Positions 55,628 through 64,000 of a stretch of 64,000 bases of DNA are shown one piece after another (position 1 is the first letter of the stretch; each line of letters begins with the position of its first letter). The stretch is taken from positions 80,694-144,693 of the forward strand of contig JAUZTG010000033.1 of assembly GCA_030734395.1 (NCBI GenBank). The letters are read 5' to 3'. Below the pieces are notes generated by a model that saw only the letters and a program-made list of their open reading frames with translations, was not told the DNA's origin and searched no databases. This stretch comes from Sarocladium kiliense (lineage: Eukaryota; Ascomycota; Sordariomycetes; Hypocreales; Sarocladiaceae). The translations under genes and the position numbers were made by a program.

Positions 55628-56274
55628 GTAATGAATAGCTAGGTGTCATGCATACTTCTGTTGGTGATAGATTTACTAGCTACTCTAATTAAGACTTACT
55701 CATTATCATAATATCACTATAAGCTTTATCACGGTTGTTAGTTGTAACGAAGTATACTAACGTGACGTCTCTGTAAGAAGCGGAACTAATAGAAACATAT
55801 ATTTCAACCCTATCAAAACACCAAAGAGAGTTATATTCTGTCTATAAGTCGTCGTAGCATGAGTTTTCTTTAAGCAAAGCTGGAGGTCCCAGAGTACCTG
55901 GTCCACAAGTACTGTAGTTACTAGTTTCGTTCCAACGCTTACCAACTATAATCTTATAGTAGCTGCTATCATAACTGACTTACTAGCTAATCTCATTTTG
56001 CTGATCACATTGACTCGATTCTCTTCTCGTGATCAAATTAAACACTTAGGTCGAAAGTTTATTCTCGGAATAAACATTTTAGAGAAATACCTAACTTCGA
56101 ATACTGGTCACAACCCTATGGGGTACTGGCCATCTTGGCTTTATTTAACTAGATAATGCTGGCAATAACACACCGTCGTGGAAGCCTTTAAAGATTACTA
56201 CTCCGAGTTATCTTGTAAGGAATTTACAAGGGATATTTCGAACATCTTCGACTGCTAATATTCCCAACCGGGCT

Positions 56275-58111
56275 CTATGGAGTAACAATGCTGAATGCTC
56301 GATTTGGATCAACAATAAGGGATAAAAGCCTGTCCATATAGGAGCTATCTCCTGTCTCTTGTTCAACTTCCTTCCCAGATTTTCCCGTAGAAAATAGCTG
56401 TAGCAGTTGAGAATATTTCAGTGTACAGGCATAGTCAGGCATTGCCCCAGGTCTCTGGTTGGTCATTGGCCTAGTGCGGTGGATCAATGCACCGTTGCTG
56501 ACCAGTAGTCGGCAGTGTTCTTCTCGGTCGCTCACATATATGTCGATCACAAAGTTCTCTAACTGTGCCTCGCGGCCATCGAGCCGCACGGCTATCGACC
56601 CAAATAGGTGGTGCAGAGAAAGTGCGTTGGTTATCTGGTTCTGATCGTTGAGCAAAGAGTTTGACGGTTCTGCGCCCCGGAGCTCACGGGCACCCGACAA
56701 ATAGAAATTTCGCCATGGACCGTTCTCAGAACCATATCCGAGCTTTTCATAAATAGCAGCCAGCATAACTTTAGCCTGGCTGTTTTGTGGCTGGGCAAAA
56801 ACCGCGTGGTTCAGCAGGGTGGCGGCGAAGCACAGGTCTCCCTCGTTTGCGAACTCCTGAGCTTTGTGAAGAACCTCTTCAGCACCACCCACCCATGCAT
56901 TGAACATAGCGCCTGGCAGCCTCAGCGGGGGGATGCTCCCACAGATGAACCGGATTACCATCGAACCAAGTCATGTACCTTTGATAGATGGCTTTCACGT
57001 TTTGGCTGACAGAACCGTAGAATCCTTGCGCATGCCAAGCAGCCTGAAGCTGAGGAGGGAGCTTGAAATCCTCTGCAATTTCAATTCCAGTGAAGCCTTC
57101 GTTTATGAGTCGCACACTCTGGTCATGCAGGAAAGCGTATAGATCGCCTTGTTTGGTGAGTAAATCGACTGCAGCCTCGTGGCCCCAGGTTGGCCAGTGA
57201 TGACTTGCAAAGACAACATCCATGTTCTCTTCAAACAGAACTATTGTCTCATCGAGGTATGATGACCATGCGCTTGCGTCACGAACCTCGGCGCCTCGGA
57301 GGGTTCCGATATTGTGAAGGCACTGGGTCGCGTTCTCAGCAGCACACAAAGCTCGAAATTGGGGGAGGTAAAAATTCATCTCTGCAGGCGATTCGGTCCC
57401 AGGAGTGACTTGGAATACTATCTGTACTCCGTCGATGATCTCAGTATGACCTGTGCGAGCGATATCGATCGTTGGAGGCAGAAGTGTGACTGTGCCCGTG
57501 GACACCGTTGCTCCCAAGCCACATGATATTTGTCCCTTGGCGCTCTTGGGCAACTCGCTTCCGTACATGTAGGTAGCTCTGCGAGACATGGCGTTGCCCG
57601 CGTAAATGTTTTCGCTGATTGCGTGATCGAGGAAGCCTTGAGGAGCTAGTATTGGTATTTTGCTGTCGCTTCGAGACAGCACCCCCGCTGCACCACCGAA
57701 ATGATCCGCGTGGCAATGAGTGTAAATGAGGCCGAGGACGGCTCTATTGCCCCGATTCTTGCGGTAGAGCCCGAGAGCGGCCTCGGCGCATTCAGCAGAT
57801 GTGAGCGGATCGATGACAATGACTCCTTCATCGCCTTCAATCACCGTCATATTCGACAGGTCGAGTCCTCGAACCTGATATATGCTGGTGGTAACTTCGA
57901 AGAGCCCTTGCTTGCTGGTGAGCTGGCTTTGCTGCCACAATTTTGGATTTGCTGTTTCTGTCCCAGACTCGTTCGACAAGAACCTATACACATCATTGTC
58001 CCAAACGACTCGACCGTGAGAGTCCTTAATGATACAGGGATCAAGACGGTCGATAAAACCACGATCGGCATTGGTGGAGCAGTTAACATCCTCCAGCGAA
58101 GGTTCCATCAT
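56275..58111 (-). pseudogene. Linear alkyl sulfatase (metallo-beta-lactamase fold, SCP2-like tail), frameshifted
   Basis: The first part (ATG 58111, to about 56890) carries the metallo-beta-lactamase metal motif THCHADHFGG near residue 130, the ALCAAEN ligand region and ASHHWPTWG. The second part (to the stop at 56275) has the dimerisation segment (AQEFANEGDLCFAATLLNHA) and an SCP2-like domain. Together they match the length and order of Bds1/SdsA-type alkyl sulfatases, which release sulfate and alcohol from alkyl sulfates such as SDS. The parts are in different frames because of a tandem GGGT GGGT (minus strand, near 56887-56895) after CMGG; one unit would keep the frame. Without that, translation stops after CMGGWC and the C-terminal domains are lost. 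The gene abuts the RIP-like block on its 3' side but has normal composition. Confidence 0.8.
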
Positions 58112-59412
58112 TGGCGTTGTGTGATTACTTTGAACGAAGTGTAACGGTAGGACATAGAATCAAGGTAGAGTCCTACTTTGGAGAGCTAATACAGTCCCTC
58201 AATAAGTAGTTGGGAAAAGCATAATAGCTCTCTATATTAACTGCGACTGATATACATAATTGCTAGCTCGGTTCAAGACTCGGTCCTTCATCTTGCCCTT
58301 CGTGCTTTGCACTAGGTATAATCCGTTGTGCTTGAGGATGACAAAGCCGTGTTCCAACGGACTTGGAATGGGAAGCATTCCATGTATGTTTCTGTCGCCT
58401 GGCGAGGATTTTATCAGGTGGCCGCTTTCATCTCAAACTTTCAACCTAAGATGGCCGCTTTCATCTTACACTTTCTACCTAAGAAAAAACTAGTCTGCTA
58501 GTGCTCGCTCTGTTCGCATACCAGCAATGTATCCAACAATTTTAAAAATTCAAGACTGTGTCACATCCTACACACACAGAGTCTATTACGCCCGGTGACC
58601 TAAGTCAGAAGGGCAACTATTAGCTAAGTACATAGTCCCTTCTCCAACTTGCGTCTTTCTCTCGGCAAAGCCCTTGCGCTGTTGCATCCAGTTCTGCCTC
58701 TTTCGTACATCCCATTGCGGTTCTACTACCCTCCCGCAGAATATTATTACTACGCAAGCCTGCTTGAAGGCTGTTCTTCAAGTGTTCAGTATCCTATCTA
58801 CAGCAACTGAAGCGGCGGCGTGCTCTTTTGGCGCGGTACTAAGTAGTGCTGAGTTGGTGGTGGGGTTGGCCCTCAGTTGGCGTCCAGCCGGTCAGTCGCC
58901 ACCGCAAATTTGATTGTGGCTCTTACTGCCCGCATGTCCGGTTCCCGGTCGTATTTGTCTGATGTGTTTTGCCTCCCAGATGGTAGGAGAGATTGCCTTT
59001 CTGAGTGGTGGTGCATTCTAGCATCGTCTTACGTTGCTCGGACATGACCCTATCGTCAAGCTTCTACTGGACTCAGAAGGGTCAGCAGGGGGCCAGTGGA
59101 GGGAATAGATGGGCGGCGGGCCCTAGTCTATATTAAAAGACATGCTGCCATCAAACAGATCCGGAGCCGCCCCGTTGATGGTATGCACTATCACAGACAT
59201 ATCCAGTTGATTGAAGGATTGGGAAGGTTGAATAGCGGTTGATTGCTGGAATTGTATATCACTGGTAGAGATGGGATTGCATCCAGGCGAGTCATTAAAG
59301 ACAGGGCCAGAGCTTGCCGTCGACGGCGTCTAGAAAATCGCAACGTCAGCAAGCTTCTAGAGGCTTCTTTTTTCAATAATGCTTCCATGGGGTACCTACA
59401 GTTAACTCATTA
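58112..59412. other. Intergenic with a 31-bp direct repeat
   Basis: No gene supported. A 31-base unit TGGCCGCTTTCATCTnAnAC followed by TTTC(A/T)ACCTAAGA occurs twice at about 58421-58484. Confidence 0.4.
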
Positions 59413-59804
59413 TTACTGCGCGGCGAATAGCTCCTCAAAAGTTTCATTGACTGTGGCGCTCTTGTCCCTCACTATTCGGAGAAGATGGCAGAATCTGCCT
59501 GCCGTCCTCAAATCATTCAGCACTTCATCGGATCGATGCACCTGCGCGCGGAGTTTGGTAATCTCTTCATGCATGCCTTTTCTTTCGATGCCCGTGCGTG
59601 TTGGACGAATTGGCATAAAAGCTTGCGTTGCTCGCAGCGTCCGCATGATTCCTGACCGTCACACTACACTTCAGGTGTTAGCACACGATCCTCGTCCGTA
59701 GAGAGAGGCATTACTTTTGTTCGCTTGTTACGACAGTTGGTGCAGGCTATGAAAGTGATTCGTGGCGGCTTGCGGCTGGTTCTTGTTGCATTTGCGGCAA
59801 ACAT
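59413..59804 (-). pseudogene. Zn2Cys6 regulator, frameshifted, related to the gene at 30906-31814
   Basis: Exon 1 is 59715-59804 (ATG 59804; ITFIACTNCRNKRTK). A 51-nt intron (GTAATG...GTAG) lies at the same place in the zinc cluster as in the 30906-31814 gene. Exon 2 from 59663 reads CDGQESCGRCEQRKLLCQF, completing C-x2-C-x6-C-x5-C-x2-C-x6-C. Near 59595, at GAAAGAAAAGG, the sense moves to another frame that carries the coiled coil MHEEITKLRAQVHRSDEVLN and ends at 59413. A single-base indel therefore separates DNA-binding and dimerisation parts. Confidence 0.6.
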
Positions 59805-60651
59805 CGATTCTTAACAGAGTAAACAGACTTTGGCGGGTAGATGTCTTTTCGAATGTGGGGAAGGAAAGGAGTTATAGCTTATAACAGAATTTCCGGGCGG
59901 GTGTCGGAATGTACACGATGCCGGAATGAGATTCAGGATCCGTTCATGGCCCATTGTCAATGGATATTAAGAGAAAGGGCTAGGATGTTGGGAGCGTTAC
60001 ATCAAGTGCGCGTACACGGTGAACGCCAAGAGGGCATTGCTCAACTAGTCAACCGCAACACTAACGCCGATGAACCACGCCAGAATGAGTGTCCTCTAGA
60101 CATGGTGATCGATCTGTTAAGATAGTCTTCTGTCTATCTTCCCCCTTCCCAGCACGGTGGCGTGTAAGCCAGCAACCGCAGCCAGCCTAACGACACCCCC
60201 TGGACGGTGTCTCTGATAGGCAGTGGTTGAACTTCCCACCTCCGTCACCACAAGTTAGTATGATGCACTGGGTAGTCTGGTCCTGCAGATTGCCAGGTCG
60301 CCCCCTCCCAGTCATCGCACACATGTTAAGGTAACACGGATGATATGCTCCGACTTGCCCAGTCCCGGGGTTTCGTTGACGAACATGTGGAACTACAGCT
60401 GGGAGTTGGCTCGGTGCTAATGATGTGAGAGTTGTTTGGGTGCGTGGTCCAAACTTGGTACCCGTACAACACTCCTCGGTTATCTTCCGCCTCTAAGCAA
60501 AGGATTTGCCCAAGATCCTTCCATCTCCAACGAGCTCAGTTACTTCATCATCTACTCGACTATAATGCCTGGGGGTATATCCACACCCGCTTGGGGTTGA
60601 TCATCGGCCTCACTCCAATGTCCACATCTCTATCAACGTTCCTATATCATC
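59805..60651. other. Intergenic, nothing supported
   Basis: About 850 bases. A 94-codon plus-strand frame at 59841-60125 shows no recognised domain. Confidence 0.3.
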
Positions 60652-62892
60652 CTACGAGACACTGTCGGTCCTTCTGCTTCCCATCTTCCCTTTCACCACG
60701 TCCACATAGTTATCCTGCTGGGGCAGAGCAAAGCTCAGCGGCAAGCCACGTGTCTGCATACCATATTTACAACCCTCAAAGTATCCCAGTGCCTCCTCGG
60801 GGACGTTCTTGCCGATGGCCCACAGGAAGGCCAGTGTGGCCTGGAGCAGGTGCCCGTATAAGCTAAAGCTGATGTAGCCAGAACGCATCATGGCGGAGGC
60901 GGCGGTGAAAAGCTGACGGCCACTTTCGCTATCTAACAGCAGGACTAGCGGCTGCATCGACATGTACAGATGACGCCAGAGACAGGCTTCAAAAGCCCAG
61001 CATGATATGTGGCCCTGCCTGTGCCTTAGCCCAGCTTCACTACGAATTCATGGAACACAGCAATACCAAAGGGGGAGACCCCGCGAGCGACAGTAATATC
61101 CGTACTTTATCTGGCTTCTACTCACGTTTATCGCGCATGGAAAACGGTCTTCCCGTTCGGTTCAAGTTTGCCCATAACTTTACACCATCAACGTGCTATC
61201 TAAGGTACTAGGATTCGGGCCACCTTGCAACCCCGAGCTGCTCTCTTACCTAACAGGAAACTACCAGGATGCATATTAACGAGGTCGGCTTTGCCATCAT
61301 TCGGGCTCAAAAGCACGACGCAGTCTTCAAAATGCTGGGCCAACCAGGTATTACCATTGGAGAACTTTGTAGACGCCATTGCATATCCGACATTGAGGTA
61401 TGCGATCTTTTCCTATGCCCCTCGTGAGAGGTACCTCGCAAGGTGAATCTTCGAATGGCAGGCCGAGGACGTCTATATTCCCATACGAATCGGGAGTCTC
61501 GTCATCTCTAGCATCGAGGAAGTGAGGAATCTCTGGCGGTGCTATCTGCGATGGTTGCAGGTAAAGGTGAGCGAAGCGGCTAAGGGCCGTTTCCACAGGA
61601 GTTAGCCTAGGTGTGTCACTTCGTTGAATGCTGTGCTTTGGGCTACTCACGTTTCCACTACAAAAAGCCCCCAGAGTGCTTTGGGGATGCGCTTCTTCTC
61701 TGCAATACCACGGGCCGAATTTCCTGCAATCGACCTAACTTTGTTCTGTAGGTCTAACCGTTGCACCATATCGATCGCTTGCTGTCGAAACACCCTTCCG
61801 GCTCTGTCTCTTCCCATGCACGGCATGGTGAAGTATCTCAGCATGAGGGCATGAGCCGTGGGTATTGACACTCGGCCCTGCTCTTTCCCAATGCAGTTGC
61901 CAGCTTCGTCGAGGAACATTTCAACGAGGCTTTGTCGTGTCAGGGAACTATAGATCTTCGCTCTTCCAAGAACTTGCTGCATCCGACAACGGGAGTTAGA
62001 GATGAGGATTGTCGCACACATAGTGAGGTGGGCGGGTGGCTAACTAACCGAGCAGTGCGCGCAAATGGAGCTGACGAGAAGAGGCGTGCACTATAAAGCG
62101 CTGTTCACCTCCCCTCTCCGAATCTCTTCTATGAATGTTTCGCGGTCGATCGAAGGGAAGAAATAGGAGTTGTCCCACATGAAGTGGTCCGATATCAGCC
62201 CCGAGGCAAGGCGATTCCTCGCCACGTCTGTCCATGGGCGTGCCGAGACCCTGATGATGCTGTGATCCTAGGCTTCTCGATCAATCTCTACCAGCTCATC
62301 CGTGCTCGGCTCGCCGCTGAAACGAGGCGAAGGTAGGATCTTCTCTGCTTCTCTGACAACGTCCAGTACAAGCAACGGATTGTCGGTGGCCCGAATGCGT
62401 TGCAGGATAGCAAAAGCCTCGGGCTCCGTTCTTGACCGCAGAACGCCGATAAGGTCCCTGTAGCGCAGGTTTTCCATTTGCAGAGAGGCAGCCTTCTCCT
62501 TCCACGCTGTAGTAGACATTCGGTCGCTAGCGAACACACATACCTCCCCTCTTTGGGCACAGGGGCCGCACCTGGGACGTCGCTCGTCGCACTGCAGGGG
62601 CCGTATGGTTAGTCGACTTCCGTACAATTTTAACCAGGCTTTGGCTATGTTTTTAATGGAAGGCTCAACAACTTACTTTGACCTTTTTCAGACGACACCG
62701 CTCACAGGCGGCTCTGACAGCAAACCTTTTGGCACATACCATTGGCCCTACTACGGGTGGTTTTCTTGTGAGCCGGCTTGTACTGCTTGCGCCGCTTGCG
62801 CTGCTTTCGCCCTCCACTTCGGATGACATTTGCTTGGAGGATATCTGCCTGGAGGGCGACCTCCACCCAGAGGACGTTTGCGCGGAGGGCAT
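60652..62892 (-). pseudogene. Zn2Cys6 / fungal_trans transcription factor, multiply disrupted
   Basis: Pieces appear in the right order on the minus strand. ATG 62892, a Ser-rich leader and RAACERCRLKKVK are followed by a GTAAGT donor and, after a CAG near 62590, CDERRPRCGPCAQRGEVCVF, a complete zinc cluster. Then come VSARPWTDVARNRLASGLIS and FFPSIDRETF, CTPLLVSSICAHCS, GRVSIPTAHALMLRYF and FAHLYLQPSQIAPPEIPHFL, all typical of the fungal_trans middle region. The tail near 60652-60963 reads SAMMRSGYISFSLYGHLLQA. In-frame TAG stops at 62268-62270 and before CTPLL (near 62093), plus unclear joins after 61350, make it a pseudogene. Confidence 0.65.
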
Positions 62893-63875
62893 TGTCTCGG
62901 ATGCGAATTTGGCAGCGCTCAATGCTATGTTTTTCTAGTGTCGTCCGAATGGCTATAATGAATGGAGAAAGGACAGGGTTAGCAATCTCGAATTTGAGCA
63001 CTTCGAGGTAGTTTATGTCAGTCTGGTTTGTTTCGTTCGACCAATCAGGAAAAGATTATCACTAAACTATGACGTTAAAGCTACACGTATATCATGCTTC
63101 AACTGAAACACCGCTCACCGTCGGAGGCTTTTGACCGGGTTCCCTGAACGGCCTTAAGTGGCCCCTGCAAGCTGCCTTATCTCCCCTATTGATCAGCGGA
63201 AATAGACCTCTGGCGCTTTTGTTCCTAGGTAGGGGCCTACTGTATCAAGTGTGTGACGTATTGGCACAGAATACAAGACTTGATGGCCGTGCAGGTCCTC
63301 CACGTTCCTGTATTCTGTCCCAATACAAAATTGCGTTGCCCGTGCATGCATGTCGGATACTACCAATCCCTGTTACTGGTCAAGTGATACTGACGATTTA
63401 GTTGCGTGGCTTGAACAGCTTCTGGTTATTTATTGGACCAATCGGAGATTATGTAGCCATGGGAGTTGAATCACGCTGCTTTTACATCATCCATCATCAG
63501 GGAGGAACCGAGTTGGACGGACAGCCTGAAGCTGCTCGAGATATAAATAACGCCGATATCTACTGTAAGAAACCGATATCTACTGTAAGAAAATGGCAGT
63601 GTCCGAGGAGAGTACCGTCTCACTGTAGAACTTCGGGACATGCTCTAAGCAACGACCGACCCATCCTCAGCTGCTAAGCTCTCCACTGTCCCTTGCCCTG
63701 GTGCAGCAAGGGACAACAGGACGGTGGACGTATACGGTCGGTTTCGGGTCAGGAACCAGAGGCATCATTCAAAAGCACCACCTATAGGCATTTTGTTGCC
63801 CGCGAATCTGTCAACTACTTCCGCCGCTCCACATTCATCCCGCCGGCGATAATTACTAATCTATAGCTACTAATC
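62893..63875. other. Intergenic up to the second MULE
   Basis: No gene supported. A 21-base direct duplication containing CGATATCTACTGTAAGAAA lies at about 63553-63593. Confidence 0.35.
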
Positions 63876-64000
63876 GGCGGCCAATACATGGGCGCCCGGC
63901 CGCCCATTTAATATCGCGCGCCGGGCGCCTTTTTCTGACTAAGCACACTCCGAACGCTGGACACCAACTCGGCTTGGAGGAACATGACACACACCTTTGT
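63876..64000 (+). mobile_element. Left end of a second MULE copy (runs off the window)
   Basis: 125 bases identical by eye to 32793-32917, beginning GGCGGCCAATACATGGGCGC and including the internal hairpin and the transposase start codon (63984). The remainder lies outside the window. It has the same orientation as the first copy. Confidence 0.9.

Larger units (their letters stand above)
42690..56230. repeat. RIP-like AT-rich transposon graveyard
   Basis: From about 42690 to 56230 the sequence is strongly AT-rich and dominated by TpA-rich words (TTAGTAACTA, AACTCAATGAGTT). It has almost no long reading frames, unlike the flanks, and the change is abrupt at both sides. The composition matches repeat-induced point mutation (CpA to TpA) of repeated DNA. 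It contains at least four hAT-transposase remnants and several short inverted-repeat elements, listed separately. A window of normal composition interrupts it at about 54690-55060. Confidence 0.85.

Noticed and set aside
42690..56230. Centromere or mating-type-like AT-rich domain
   Set aside because: The block contains identifiable hAT remnants and MITEs and abrupt edges, so RIP-like mutation of transposons explains it. Centromere identity would need CENP-A mapping.
1..64000. CRISPR arrays, bacterial operons, Shine-Dalgarno sites
   Set aside because: Short spliceosomal introns and fungal gene families throughout show nuclear eukaryotic DNA. No array of regular spacers was seen.

Overview
The window is nuclear DNA of a filamentous ascomycete (Pezizomycotina). 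Dothideomycetes is likely, but that is only an impression. Evidence: short introns (mostly 47-85 nt) with GT-AG borders and CTRAY-like branch points; Zn2Cys6 and bHLH regulators; a NACHT-WD40 STAND receptor; a DUF3435 fragment; a Pth11-like rhodopsin-fold membrane protein; MULE and hAT transposons; and one block strongly AT-rich and TpA-rich in the way repeat-induced point mutation (RIP) leaves DNA. Gene density is low and broken genes are common, so this looks like accessory or subtelomere-like sequence rather than a conserved core.

Layout. 1-437: 3' end of a fungal transcription factor. 0.78-2.35 kb: inverted arrays of 51-bp repeats around a broken 2EXR-like gene. 4.25-5.82 kb: two-exon coiled-coil gene. 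6-25 kb: an island of immunity/conflict-type genes and fragments: a STAND N-terminal remnant, a C2H2 gene with a damaged splice donor, an IFI6/IFI27-like membrane protein, a TPR gene joined head-to-head to a truncated kinase, a truncated DUF3435 gene, a second kinase/TPR chimera, an OTT_1508-like deaminase gene, another TPR fragment and an intact 1,515-residue NACHT-WD40 gene. 26-32 kb: frameshifted rhodopsin-fold gene, adenine phosphoribosyltransferase remnant, Zn2Cys6 fragment and an intact Zn2Cys6 regulator. 32.79-35.65 kb: a complete MULE with perfect 126-bp TIRs, an apparently functional transposase and a 423-bp (A C15)n array beside its right TIR. 36-42.5 kb: a hypothetical gene, a bHLH regulator, an acidic hypothetical gene and a DEDDh exonuclease. 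42.69-56.23 kb: RIP-like AT-rich block with scrambled hAT remnants and hAT-type MITEs, one with a perfect 8-bp target duplication and a matching empty site. 56.3-58.1 kb: alkyl sulfatase gene broken by a 4-nt tandem duplication. 59.4-62.9 kb: two decayed Zn2Cys6 regulators. 63,876-end: left end of a second, identical MULE.

How parts fit together. The STAND, deaminase, IFI6-like and zinc-finger genes are of types thought to act in self/non-self recognition or cell death; the TPR and kinase fragments show that this island has been cut and rejoined repeatedly. The MULE is recent and unmutated while the hAT block is old and RIP-like, so at least two waves of transposition are recorded. Many genes differ from an open frame by a single small indel, often in a homopolymer. 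This means either widespread decay or indel errors in the assembly, and read-level checking would separate these.
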